Shown here: positions 32,700 to 44,500 of the stretch, one piece after another
How the letters are laid out: every line of letters starts with the position of its first letter
Numbering within the stretch: the first letter of the stretch is position 1
NCBI GenBank assembly: GCA_949987705.1
Contig: OX465283.1
Location: forward strand, 3,576,207 to 3,640,206
Direction of reading: 5' to 3'
DNA: 64,000 bases
Source: Thereva unica
Lineage: Eukaryota > Arthropoda > Insecta > Diptera > Therevidae
Notes under the pieces: generated by a model
Told to the model about the DNA's origin: nothing
The model's input: only the letters and a program-made list of their open reading frames with translations
Database searches by the model: none
Made by a program: the position numbers and the translations under genes

Positions 32700-33070
32700 G
32701 TTTAAGGTCTAGTAGTAAACATAGCTTGAAGGATATAAAAGGATCAGATGGGTTAGTAGGTAGGAAGTTGCTTGAGCAGAAGGCAATGAACTCTTGGGTG
32801 TTTTACAATTCCGGAAATGTGACTGTGGAAGATTGTTCCGCAGTCAGAGCTGTAGTTTTCATAAACGAGCTTCTAAGCCTTATTGTGGAAAAAAAAAAAG
32901 AAGGTTGGTGTGAGAGTGAGCCGAGCGAACTAGTAATATCTTGCAGGAAAAGTAAAGCACTCATTTCAGTGAGACAGTCACTACAGTGGGTTGGTAGATA
33001 GGTACAGGCATTAGTCCCAACCAAAAAGATCGAAGACTGGGCTGCAATTGCCACCACGCTTGTGAAAATT
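32700..33070 (-). pseudogene. CR1-like LINE 3' fragment (downstream half of a split copy)
   Basis: Minus strand reads LRSSFMKTTALTAEQSS and the following FPEL, QEFIAF region, then CTTCAAGCTATGTTTACTAC near the end, matching 53540-53745. The upstream half of what looks like the same copy lies at 33550-33805, same strand, separated by about 480 bp of other sequence. Confidence 0.55.
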
Positions 33071-33329
33071 CTTTACATTCATGTCAGTATCCTTAGAGTA
33101 ACTGTTTAGGTCCAGCCTATATATAGTATGGTCGTGCCAAGTATTGACCGTCTAGGTGGATGATGTTAGAAAATTTCACCTAAAGCTTGCTACTAAAAAG
33201 GAAGGAGCTTGTTTGTCTCCTATCCAACTTAGTGAGTTTAACTTGGTAGGTTTAAACCAGATTTTACTTTATATAGACCACATCTAGTGCCTGCAGGACG
33301 CTTGGCTCTCCATGGACAAAATTACCCAG

Positions 33330-33545
33330 GCTCTTGAATTTTGGTTGGTCTGCATTCCTAGCTAGACTTTGAGGACTGCCAGGAGCTCGTATAAGCATAC
33401 AGTCGGATGACCCTTCAACGGGGGATGATCGGGATTGGCTCAGCGCTCGATAATTCGGCGATTTCCATTCTATTATTGAAATACATCAGTTCTGTCGTTT
33501 TCAGATTAATTGATAGGCCGTAGAGGTTATTGGTCCACTCGCATA
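33330..33545 (-). pseudogene. RT C-terminal fragment of an unassigned LINE
   Basis: Minus strand reads EWTNNLYGLSINLKTTELMY (33470-33530), which fits RT motif D (W....GL.IN..KTE.M.F) of RTE-type elements, with poor similarity after it. It sits between two parts of a CR1 copy. Call rests on one motif. Confidence 0.35.
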
Positions 33546-33549
33546 TCCT

Positions 33550-33805
33550 TATTGATTACAGAAAAGAAACCTTCTGGATACAGGCATTACCATGTCGACC
33601 GCAGAGCCTAGCGAGTCGTAGATAAGACAAATCTAAGACTTCTAGATTGTAGCCCGACCTGCAAGGAAGTGAATACACTTCATGTCTAATCCGCGGCATT
33701 GTATTCCTTGTTTGACGGTTTTGGAATATGTGGTCATTCCATCGCAGATCCTTCTTTAATGTCATCCTTCGGAGGATAAGAGTATGGTTGTTTTTCACCT
33801 TCATC
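33550..33805 (-). pseudogene. CR1-like LINE RT C-terminal fragment (upstream half of a split copy)
   Basis: Minus strand reads LRWNDHIFQ then, after a frameshift, KQGIQCRGLDMK, FLAGRATI and ICLIYDSL, matching LRWNDHIFQIAKQASQCLGF and the following IYKSYIRPRLEY region of the copy at 53110-53270. Diverged and non-coding. Confidence 0.6.
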
Positions 33806-33991
33806 TGAGACGTCGTTTTTCGTCAAACTCAAAACAATTCACGCCCTCGCAATCAAGATGATTTCACCATGAGCTCAAAGTAGAATTGTCCATAGATTTA
33901 GACTGACATTGTCGAAGGTATAGGGCCACGCTGTCATCAGCAAAATAACGTCATCATCATAGTTTTGAAATGGGTTAGAAAGGATAGGAAC

Positions 33992-34131
33992 CGGGTGGGT
34001 CGTAGGTCGTGGGTCAAGGCACATGGGTCGTGGGTCGATGCAAATGGGTCGTGGGTCGAGGCACATGGGTCGCGGGTCGATGCAAATGGGTCGTGGGTCG
34101 AGGCACATGGGTCATGGGTCGTGGATCTAGA
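33992..34131. repeat. 21-bp minisatellite with alternating variants
   Basis: Five 21-bp units (from 34019: GCACATGGGTCGTGGGTCGA + T, then GCAAATGGGTCGTGGGTCGA + G, alternating), so the higher-order period is 42 bp. Both strands are open because 21 is a multiple of three (SWVDANG/SWVEAHG on one, SSTHDPFA-like on the other). Degenerate GGTCGTGGGTC words precede it from about 33992. Confidence 0.9.
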
Positions 34132-34139
34132 ACTAGGGA

Positions 34140-36940
34140 ACTGGGTTAGAATAAAAACTAGGAGCAAAATAGGATTCGAGGCGAACAGAAGTAGTAGTAA
34201 ATCTCCTTTGTAAATAAATGAAGAAGCGGTAGATGAAGTTCTTCTTGAAGGAGGTTAACAAGAACCAACAATTCCTACTATCAAAGGTGGCATTCAAGAC
34301 CTTACTTCTCAATTTGTTATCAAATGATTTTTTCACTTGTCTGATGGTGAACTTACAAGAGGCTCTCAACTTTATATTCCCACGACCAAGTGGTGTGTTT
34401 AGGAAACGGCTTGCTTAGTAGGCTGTTGAAAATGTTCAAAATTATAGGGTGGAAAGGAACAACTGCGTTCAAGAGTTGTTATGGTTTAATATGTTCGTTT
34501 GGCACCTAAATATGATAAAATCAAAAGATTCCCCCCATTTTAGAGGTTTGTTTTAGAAACCCGACCGAGAGTTCCACTTTTCCAGTTTTTTCAAAATTAA
34601 TCGAAAACAAAGCAAAATTGAGAAATGCAGTATTTTACCGTCTCGTAACGCGGCCAGGGAATTATTGGGAAGCAGCAGAAAGGATGTCAGGACTCTAATT
34701 TACTGCGCTTTAAGTTGTCCTAAATGGCTCAGAAACGTGCAGGAACCCTAACGCCCGATGTACCTCAAAGAGGACAACTTTGCTCTTCCTGTTCTTTGTC
34801 ACCTTCGGGCGATAGCTAAAAATAGGGTCTCGGTTTCGGCACAACTTTGCTTGACCAAGCAAGTTTGAATGACAAATATTTACGCGGACTGCTGAACTTT
34901 CTCAGAGATCTGACTAGAAAATCCGAGGTATAGAGTACGACAGGTCTAAGTTTCGGTTGAGACCCAACCCAACTATTGGCTTGACGGTTTGGAGTATAAT
35001 ATCTCTTGGAGTAGGGTTAACCTCTTCAATCGAGCAATATAGCCTGTGGAGCCGGCGTATAGTAAGGGAAATTTCTTACCGACTTTCTTTTGTAGAAAAA
35101 GATTGACCTTTTCCAAGGTTTTACTAGCAGATACGAAATTTAATTTATTGAATGTTTTTTCAGTTTGTATTCCCTTTGGTGATTGATTAGGCATTTAGAG
35201 AGGATTGGTGGCAGCAGGCGACTGCACTCTAACCAGTCCACACTCATCTCTAGAATACAACTAATATGGACAACTTCGGAGTTCGTAACCCCTTTTAAAA
35301 CAGGCGATGCAGAGCACTTCAACAACCCATTGGTGCGTTGAACCAAAACTCAGTCTGACTCTAAATACCATGGGTAATGAACCAGCGAAGTCCCCATGGA
35401 ATGTTAAAAAATTCAAGAGCCCGAGACTGCACTTAACGATGTCATCAACTATTCAAACTTGTCACAAACAAAAAAATGCGTGCAAGAAATCTTATTTGAA
35501 TCCAGTACCCTTCAAGATGATGCCAAGGCAACTTCTTAAGAAACAACTTTCCCAACAATTTGCCGTTTCTAACGCAATAACAAATCGTGCCTGATGCCGG
35601 CGGAGGCTGCTTTTGGTATACCAGTGGCACGGCGAAGTTGCTCCTTTAAGGCACAGGGTCCAACCTGCAACTGCGAGGCAAGTTTATCAGATTATGTGAC
35701 ATATGGTTGGAGTCATCTTATATATTTCGGTTAGGTTTGGCATAAATTTCACGTTCCAAGAGAAGTTATTCAAAACTCAAGGACAGATGGTTCGAGGAAT
35801 TTTTCAAGTGGAATGTGGAGCTTAAACTGCTTGCATACATCAGGAGTTTTCGGGTATAAGGAAATGATATAAACTTTGTACATCTATGACAGAAACAGAT
35901 GAGAAGTTTTCATTTTTTTTGTCTTAGTCTCTCCCTCCCTCTTTGCCCCCACCAGCCGACAAAAACCCCGCTCCGGCATTCGCAAGTTGGTGCACACTTG
36001 AGAGCAATTTATTTGTAGTTATTTTGACAAACTTTTGACTTATCATTGTTAGAGGGCTGACGATGGGGAATAGATTAGTTGAGGAGCTGCCTCGTTTCTG
36101 CACTCGATGATACTCGGTATTGATAGCAGCACAGCGAGGGGTGAATGACGGCACGTTTTATGTGCATATCGAGAGATCAATCACGTTCGTGTATGGCTCA
36201 TAAAACTCTAGTCCCTTGTTTGGAAATGCCAGATTTAGCATCATTGAAGACGATGAGATCTCGTGGGAGGCAACATCCTGGCTCCATCAGCAGGGGGCTG
36301 TGTTTGTGATACCAAGTCACTCGGCTACCCCCCAGCGGGCTGCACTTATTGATGCTGGATTATTAACTGATGTCCCTAAGTCCCAATCTGGAGGGGATAT
36401 TTCAGCCAGAACCTTTTAGGTTTTTTTTTGTGAATATTATTTTATAAAAAAGTAAAATTGAAATGTGCTTTTTAAATTTAAGAATCCTTTGGTCCATTGG
36501 GATTCATACTCGCATCTAACCCAAACAATTCTAGGTTCAAAAAATCACGCGAGGGTTTAGTAGTTGTATACCAGGCTGGTGACACTCACTTTCTGATCGA
36601 CTGGTCGAGAATATAGGCCGAAACTAAGTGCGTGATTGCGATAAAAGGTACCTTGGGTAGGGAGGAATATGGGGGGATTGCGCCCAGGTAAATTTCAAAG
36701 TTGTGCAACCCACAGCCTGGCACTCTTTCTAGTGGATAAATCCGCTTAATATTAAGAATGGACCGCGCTAACAAGCGTAGATTCTCATTCAAGTCCCGTA
36801 TAACGCAATCCAAACTGGTTTAGGCCTGTTAAGCTAAGTATTATAATCTCAAGATCATCGGTCATCAATGTTCTTCATACTACGTCTTTCGGTCCAGAAC
36901 TGGCTATTGTACCCGCCAGTTTGTTGAATAGGGTCATATA
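34140..36940. other. Non-coding stretch, no gene recognised
   Basis: Several open frames of 60-95 codons on both strands show no motif I can name. No terminal repeats found. Confidence 0.4.
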
Positions 36941-36944
36941 TGTA

Positions 36945-37160
36945 AAGTAGAGTAGGTTAAGTAAGGTTAGGTTAAGCTAAGATAAGTTAATTTAGGTTAC
37001 GTTAGGTTAGGTAAAGTTAGGTTTAGTCACCGCAGGTCAAGTGAGATGAGGTCAGATCAGGTCAGGTAAGGTTAAGCCTAATAAGGTCAGGTCAAGTCAG
37101 GTGAGGTCAGGTCATGTTAGGTTAGGTTAGGTTAGAATAGGTTAAGTTAGGGAAGGTGTA
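36945..37160 (+). repeat. Degenerate TTAGG / GGTCA pentanucleotide array
   Basis: About 215 bp built of 5-bp words: AGGTTAGGTTA, GTTAGGTTAGG and, in the middle (37036-37112), AGGTCAGGTCA variants. The cleanest part is GTTAGGTTAGGTTAGGTTAG at 37115-37134. TTAGG is the ancestral insect telomere repeat, so this is either an interstitial telomere-like block or a simple repeat of the same sequence. Confidence 0.85.
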
Positions 37161-37392
37161 GAACTGTCTCCAGTGCGACTTTGGCGTACTTTTTGATGCC
37201 TCACACGATCTGCCCTTTAGTCTGGAGATCTCCTTTAAGTCTTCCAGAAGGTAATTGCCCAGTGTATGCTGTATGACTGACTAGACCCAGGCAGAGGAAT
37301 TGCATTTTCTCCATTTCGTTCGCATCGCTGCAGTTACGACAGCACACTTTGTGTAAACCAATATCTAGTGATGATTGCCGGGCAATATCTCA

Positions 37393-37850
37393 TCACGTGC
37401 ACCAGAATGAATCAGAACAGCATTCTACCTTGATTATCTCTAGAAGCTCTATCCTTCCCTGTAGACGCTTGCTAGAGAGTTTCGCCGTCAGGACCTGACC
37501 AAACTTGTTCCAGTCAATCGTTGCTGGGTTTCTGTATGGTTGAGGATCTTCAACCTTCAGGTTTACCATGAAGCGTTGGTGATAAAGCCATTGGACCAAT
37601 TCTCTCCAGTTTGCTACTTTGAGTCTCTGAGGGACCTCAGAAAGCGTGATGTCCACGACTTCCTTGCAACCTTAGAAATTCTCCGTACTTGGGAAAGCGA
37701 AGGTTGAGGTTTTCCCCAGATTGCAACTGGTAAGTTTAAATTTATGATAAAATCATAGATAGGATGCGGAGAGTTCGTTATTCTCAGCGCTTTCCCAAGG
37801 CGTATACTGGCTGTGGGGTCGCAATCTATGATCACGTCATGGTGCAATGT
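37393..37850 (-). pseudogene. LOA/R1-like endonuclease relic
   Basis: Minus strand reads FAFPSTENF (after GKTST, the GN.PTFV site), then VDITLSEVPQRLKVANW (37600-37660), HQRFMVNLKVEDPQPYRNP and DWNKFGQVL (37495-37530). This is the endonuclease C-terminus followed by the PYRNPR.TDW linker of R1/LOA-group elements. The S-D-H catalytic triplet is damaged (YHQR where SDHR is expected). Sequence down to about 37190 may include more of it but is not recognisable. Confidence 0.6.
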
Positions 37851-37960
37851 CTAGTAGAGAGCTTAGCTCGAAAGTAGAAAAAAGATATAATAGGTTAAGG
37901 GTGTGAGCCTCGAGTTTGAACTCTTGGATGTTGTATGAGCTCATTTATCAGCAGCCTGCT
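37850..37960 (-). mobile_element. CR1-like LINE 3' terminal fragment
   Basis: GTAGAGAGCTTAGCTCGAAA and GAGTTTGAACTCTTGGATGT + TGTATGAGCTC match the inverted CR1 copy at 16848-16960, including the 3' UTR and the end of the ORF. Nothing else of the element is present. Confidence 0.6.
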
Positions 37961-37989
37961 GAGCCACAATATTCTGAGTTAGGTAGGAG

Positions 37990-38050
37990 ATTGCTTCGCC
38001 AGAGTGCTATGCCTCCTGAAGCAAGTCAATCCCGCTTACCAACCGGCCTT
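37990..38050 (-). mobile_element. Fragment of the tRNA-derived SINE body
   Basis: AGAGTGCTATGCCTCCTGAA and TCCCGCTTACCAACCGG match 18106-18160 of the SINE in the same orientation. The tRNA head is absent. Confidence 0.5.
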
Positions 38051-38054
38051 GACG

Positions 38055-41000
38055 AAGGCAGTACCAGACTACAAGCTTAACTCCCGGTTGAAGATGTTCA
38101 CAGAAAGGCTGCGTGAATAACGGTCTGAAACGGCTCTATGACTGTTCCTAGCATCCCGAGAGAAAGCGGTCTGAAGGATTGACCCTGAAAAGTTCTCGCT
38201 GGATAGGCACTTCAAGGTACAAAGAGATGAAGACGTTAGAGGTATATGAACCACCCTCCTTTTGTAGAAGGCCCACTCTGTTGAAGAAGTCTTTGGAGAG
38301 GGGTTTTTTAGTCAACCTGCCTGTGGTAGAGTCTGCAGGCTCTCAATGCTTCCTCGAGGCAGTCTTTTTGTAACGTCTCTACTCTTAATTGTAACCTGTT
38401 AGGGTGAACTAGTATTCTTTCTTTTGCCCAGCATGTTGTGTCCTATTGAACAATCGGCTAACTTTCCTCCGCATTGCAGCCTGTCTGCCACTCGCCCAAG
38501 ACACTTTACGCGACTAAATGAGATCAATACCTCAGTGAGCTGCGGTGAAGGCATGTCTAGCTCTCACACTGAGCTGATAGAGGCGGCGAACAGGTCAGGA
38601 CCAGCTTGTTTTTTAGAAACGAGGAGAAGGCGCGTATATGTGGGTTTGAAGAACTATGCCATTCATAACAAGAAAATCGAAGAGACCCTTGCCTTTCTCG
38701 TTTAAATCGGTAGTCCCCAAAAATAGAGTGGTTGGATCACAATCGTTGACGAATTATCGGTTCATCTGGCAACAGAACTTTAGCATTGGTTGGACCTCCT
38801 TTATGACCCCTTTAAAAAGATTGAAAAAGCATTCAATACTCGTTCCTTTTAAACTCTGCGCTAAGAATAAGTCCATTCGTTTTATCTTAGAGCGCTGCAT
38901 ACTTGAGTTTCAGGCCCTAGATTATTGCCTGGTTGACGTTCAGAAAGCAAGAATATGGAGGATTCAATATATTTTTGAGGCCCTTTTGCCTTCGGGCTCA
39001 GGGAAATTCTTCCCAATTGCCCCCTCCCCCACCCGCCCATCATTTTGGCGGACCTGGCTTCGAATGAGCTTTCGCACTGGATGAGCTTTTCAACTTTGCT
39101 GTCCCTTGCCGCATCGTCTCTCCTCCGGCATACTCTGGATCAAAGAGGCACATACCTTCTCTTACCAGCATGTCGAACGTCCTCGCGTATGCGCAACGCA
39201 CGTGGAGGGAGATTAGTCTGTATAAGGCCGTACATTGCCTGCTGTTCAAGGCTGCTGCTCATACTGGTGATGCCTATAGTAGGACTGAGGCAAATACTCT
39301 CACCTTTAAGAGGCACTCCCTTGGCCTTTATTCCTGCAAATTCTGCACCACTAGCGGAAACTTTATAGCCATGCCCTCCAAGTGGGCTTTCAAATTTTGT
39401 CTCCGCTCGATCATCACTTACTAGAAACCTTATTGTGAGTTAACCGTATTGTGAGGCACTGGTCTTTTCTAATAATGATCCTTAAGAATGGTGGCCTTTT
39501 CTGTTTTCCGATCAGCACACCATCTGTTTTGTGCTCAGCAAACGCCGTACCACCGCCCTCCACCATCGCTTTAGTCTCCCATATCGCTCCGATCTTGCAG
39601 CATAACACTTCTACCGCGGGCTTCGGTGATCGAAAAGGTTTTCTCGCTCGAAAGGAAAGGAATAAAAGAAGAAGAATGGGAAGCGCTTAGGTGGGAGAAA
39701 ATTGAAAGACGAAGGACCAAACCTCGGAAACCACGGATCTCTAGGATGGTATCGGGCGTCTTAACGTCTGGGCTAACAAGGCCGGCAGATTGACACTTTT
39801 TGTTCGAGCTCGATCATTGAAGATTTCACTCTTTGATGTGTCATCAAACTATAATCATTTATTCGCATGTTGTACCGAGTTACATCGAAGGGATTCAACT
39901 AGACATAAGCCAAGACTGCGTGAACTTTTTCAAGATATTTTCTTCCGTGTTAATTGTACTTTTAATTTACGCCATACATAAGCATATTCCTGCCAACAGC
40001 GTGATGCCAGCGACAAAACCACTTTACACAAAGCGAAAACTTTTAGAAGCACACGTCCCATTGAACCTGTGTGGTATAACCATTCACTTGAAACATGTAA
40101 CAAGCAGACCTTTCCTGCTACTATCATCCCCATTAAACAATTCCAATATCAATCAACCAAAATTCTATGAAGTTATCAAGGTGCATCATAATTTCAATCA
40201 AAATATGACATACACCAGCATTGTCAAAACTGACTGTTAATTATACAAAATAAAGCAGATCTATGTGTGTGTGTGTATAGATGGTTTTGTGTAAGCAAAA
40301 TGTTAACTTAATTATGCCATGCACGTGTGCTATATCCATTTCGCTGTGCTATTCAAAGTTTCATTAAATAAAGCCCGTTTACCTTTAAGCGATATCCTAC
40401 CTATAACTAAGGCGGTGTCTTCAAGCATTCGGCTTTATCAACTTACCGAAACGGTTTTCCACCCGAGCGTATAGTGTGTTTGCCATGCAAAGAGAATTCC
40501 GGATTGCAATTTGCCCGAGTGCTGCATACATTTTATGCACACACGAAACGTATCCTTTTTGGGCGGCGGGGCGGGGGCGGAGGAGGCGGTGGGGCTACAC
40601 ATAAAGCGCCCTTTATCCTAATTTTGTACCTTATAAAAGATGAACAGCAGCTTTCGGGAGATGACGAGAGGACACAGAACGGAGCATATTTTTTATTAGG
40701 ATTTTATTTTTTTTTTATTTTTTTAAGGACTTAACGATGATGTCCTTTTATCAAAACGCGCACAAAAGCAGTTTATGTTTATTTCTTTTACATAATCACG
40801 ATTCTTTATCATCTCATGCAAATAATTGTTTAGTAACGAAGATTGCCCTTATCCCCGTAGCAGATTGTCGTTGGTTCATCTTCAGCATCATGAAAGAACT
40901 ACCCAGTATCGCAGCAACCCTTTCGAATCTATTGTAATTATGAAAATGATCCCGAAAAGTTGGAACATCATTAACAAAAGTTTCGTCTGCGTCTCATGTT

Positions 41001-41590
41001 ACCGAGTTCACTTTAGCTTGAATGGTAAATAGCTAATGCCTCATGTTTAATAGCTAATGCAGATATCATGTTATTTGCTCGCAAAACTTAGCATAATGAG
41101 ACACAGAGAGCAGCAGCAGCAGCAGCAAACTTTTTCCAATAGTTTCAATTGGGTTGTCATGTTAATTCACTTCAACTTATCTTGTTCCATTGACGAGCGA
41201 CAAGGTATTTCACTTTAGCTTCAATGAAATACTTGTTAAAGTTTTTAATAAGTCCCCCATTGTGTAATTCGGTTTTATAGTTGATACTGCTGCTGCGGAG
41301 TGGATTTACTGCCGGTTTTCGGTGACTTGATGACTTCCAACAAACGAGAAATGCCATTGAAAGTTTTATATTGTCGCAATAGGAGACTGGAGAGTGAGAG
41401 CAGGGTTGACGATTCATGTAAGCAGAATTAACCCTCAAACGGTATTTGGGGAGGGGGCGTGGACTCAGTAACAATGGCACTTAGCTCTACAAATCGGGAT
41501 TAATTATAATTGTGTTGTAGGAATCAAGATAAAATAGATAAACGACGTTCTAGACTCGACTTAGGAGTGTTTGGGCAACCCACATGGTTG
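38055..41590. other. Non-coding stretch, no gene confidently recognised
   Basis: Contains a (GT)n run (40263-40277), a G-rich block at 40560-40595 and CAG repeats (41111-41128). A 142-codon open frame at 38656-39084 has no motif I can name; a short PPPPAHHFGG word near 39030 faintly resembles a retroelement integrase but is too weak to call. Confidence 0.4.
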
Positions 41591-41599
41591 GGGGGAAAC

Positions 41600-44500
41600 G
41601 GCTAACAAAGACCTCGGAAAGTGGTGGTGCCCGATTCGCCACCTCTGCCAAAACCCGAGAAAAGTCACTGCAGACGAACACCTAGCAGACCTGTTAGCAA
41701 GTCCTAATCCCACCTCCCCGCGGTGCCCCCTGGGGTAATTCTTCGGAAGGAGCTAACGAGAGACGGGCGAATGGCGAGCTCTCTGCGCCACAAAACAGAG
41801 TTTTAAGTCGGTTGGGCTGAGGGTTAGTAACCCGCTCCCATAAAAAATAGAGGTCCCGCCAAAAGAGTTGATGCCGAGAAAGTCGCGTTTTCCATGCGCA
41901 GTAGAATCCCCGCATGCCGTTCCCGTCCCTTAGCCTAGTCGCAACAAATTTCGAAGGGGAAATTTGAAAATACATAAGCGCATTGCTTATCAATATGTGC
42001 GCAATTTTTATTTGTGTGCAGCTTTAATTTCCCCAGCTGCGCGCTCCGGCATCAACTCTTTTGGCGGGACCTCTACCATTGCTACGAATCGGCAAACAAT
42101 GCCTCGGAACCGGATGGACAACACGACGACGACCTTTGCTTTTCGAACAAGGACACGAATCGGATCATAGAATGTGAGAACAATGCTTGCTGAGGGACGG
42201 CTGGATGAAGTCCTCAACGAGATGAATGGGACTTAGCGAGACCAGATGGCCCGATGCGGGGCAACATATCTGCCCAAACGGTGAGTCCTTCTTATAGTCT
42301 GGGAGAAACGAAACTGAAAGCCGTAGGAGTGGCGTTGGCGTAATACTCACCAAAGAAGCCAGGTCCAGCCTCATTAGCTGGTCACCAGTTTCTGAGAGGA
42401 TCATTACCGTGCGCCTGCGTACCAGACTAAGAAGTACTACGGTAGTCCAATGCTATGCTCCAACTGAAGACGATGAAGATGACATCAAAGACGAGTTCTA
42501 TTTGCGCCTGAATGACGTTTTTCGCTCTATTCCAAGGGGAGACATCATTGTATTAATGGGTGAATTAAACGCACAGATCGGCCGTGACAACACCGGCCTT
42601 GAACAAACAATTGGAAATCAAGGCCTAAGCCAAGTTACAATAACAATGGTGAGCTTTTCGTTGACTTCTGTAGCTCCCACCAACTCATGGTAGGTGGAAC
42701 TTACTTTTGTCACAAGAAGATACACAAAGAGACCTGGGTATCGCCCGATGGTAGAACGAGAAATCAGATAGATCATGTGGCCGTCAGCCGCAGATGGAGA
42801 ACTATCCTTGAGGATGTCAGGAGTTTCAGGGGAGCAGACACTGGAAGCGACCACCATTTGGTAGTAGCAACTATTCGCCTTAAAATCGCCGCAATCAGAA
42901 ACGTACAACGCGATGCTATAAACCGTAGAAGGTTCAACATAGATCTTCTGCGGGAGAGCGTTAAAAAGCGGGAATTTGCTGGAAACCTACAGAAAATATG
43001 AAACCAGCACAACGTTTCTGACGACACAAATATTGAAGTGCTGTGGAGTAGGACAAAGGGCGCAATATTGACGGCTGCGGAAACGAGCATCGGTTATGTC
43101 CACAGAAACCAGCAACACTGGATCTCGGACACAACCTGGCAAAAAATAAAACGCTGGAGAGCCCTAAAAAATAACGTAAACTCTACAAGCGACCCTGAAA
43201 GACGTTACCAACTGGAACGGGAATACTCCCAATTACACCGGGAGGCAAAGAGAAGTGTCCGGCGTGATAAAAGGCAGCAGATGAACGAACTCGCAGAAAA
43301 AGCGGAAAACGCGGCAAACACAGGCAACAGTAAGGTGCTGTACCAAATTACTAAATAGCTCACGGGAAAGCACTCTACTAAAAAGCATGCCGTTAAGAGT
43401 GCGGATGGAAGGCTGCTGTGCAGCGACGAGGAGCAGCTCCAAAGATGGAGAGATTACTTCTTCGCCGCCCTGAATGGTTCATTCACACAGCAACCTCAGG
43501 AAAACAGCAACAATGCACAGCCAATAAGAATTACCACCCGGGCCCCATCCAAGACGGAAATAGTAACCGCAATTCATGCGATGGCCAATGGTAAAGCAGC
43601 TGGGAAAGATGGCATCCCGCCAGAATTGTTGAAAGCCGATTCAAGCCTCATAGCAGATGCGCTTCAGCCAATCCTGGAAATAGCATGGAACACCTGTACC
43701 TTTCCGGAGGATTGGACGGAAGGTATCATAGTCAAAATACCAAAAAAGGGGGACCTAACAATATGCGACAACTGGAGAGGCATCTGTTTACTATCTACAG
43801 TGGGCAAAATTTTGTCCCATATATTACTATCTAGGATAAGTGAGGCAGCAGACCGAACGCTTAGGAGGCAGCAGGCCGGATTCAGGAAGGGCCGCTCATG
43901 TATTGATCATATCAACACCTTACGAATAATAGTGGAGCAGTCTACTGAATTCCGATCCCCCTTTTACCTTGCTTTCGTAGATTATGAGAAAGCGTTCCAC
44001 TCGGTCAATAGGAGCTTTATATGGCAGACACTACGGCGACGTGGTCTGCCTGATAAAATAATAGAATTGATAGAAGCCCTAAATAACAATTCCAAATGCA
44101 GAGTTCTCCATAATGGAAAATTATCCGACAGCTTCGAGGTGAGCTCAGGAGTACGACAAGGATGCCTACTCTAGCCTTTACTATTTCTTATAGTAATAAA
44201 TGACATCCTTGTCGGCGCTCTAGATAGTAGAACAGGCGGCATACAATGGGGTTTGTTAGACCGCCTTAAGGATCTCGACTACGCAGATGATATCTGTTTG
44301 CTGGCCCACAGACACCAGGACCTCAAAAACATGTTAAACAATGTGGCAACAGAAAGTAGTCCAGCAGGCTTAAGGCTAAATCCAACTAAAACTAAAGAAA
44401 TGCGGAAACATGCAAACACCGTTGAACGAACTGCGCTGAATAACCGTGACGTGGAACTGGTCGATAAATTCTGCTACCTCGGTAGTATTATTACCGAAAA

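Noticed and set aside
33875..34213. Overlapping repeat proteins on both strands
   Set aside because: Produced by a 21-bp minisatellite in which every frame is periodic and open.
36216..36419. 67-codon frame (with DDEISWEATSWLHQQG)
   Set aside because: No match to a family I can name, no supporting context.
38656..39084. 142-codon open frame with a PPPPAHHFGG-like word in another frame
   Set aside because: The protein shows no family signature and the HFGG word alone is too little for an integrase call.
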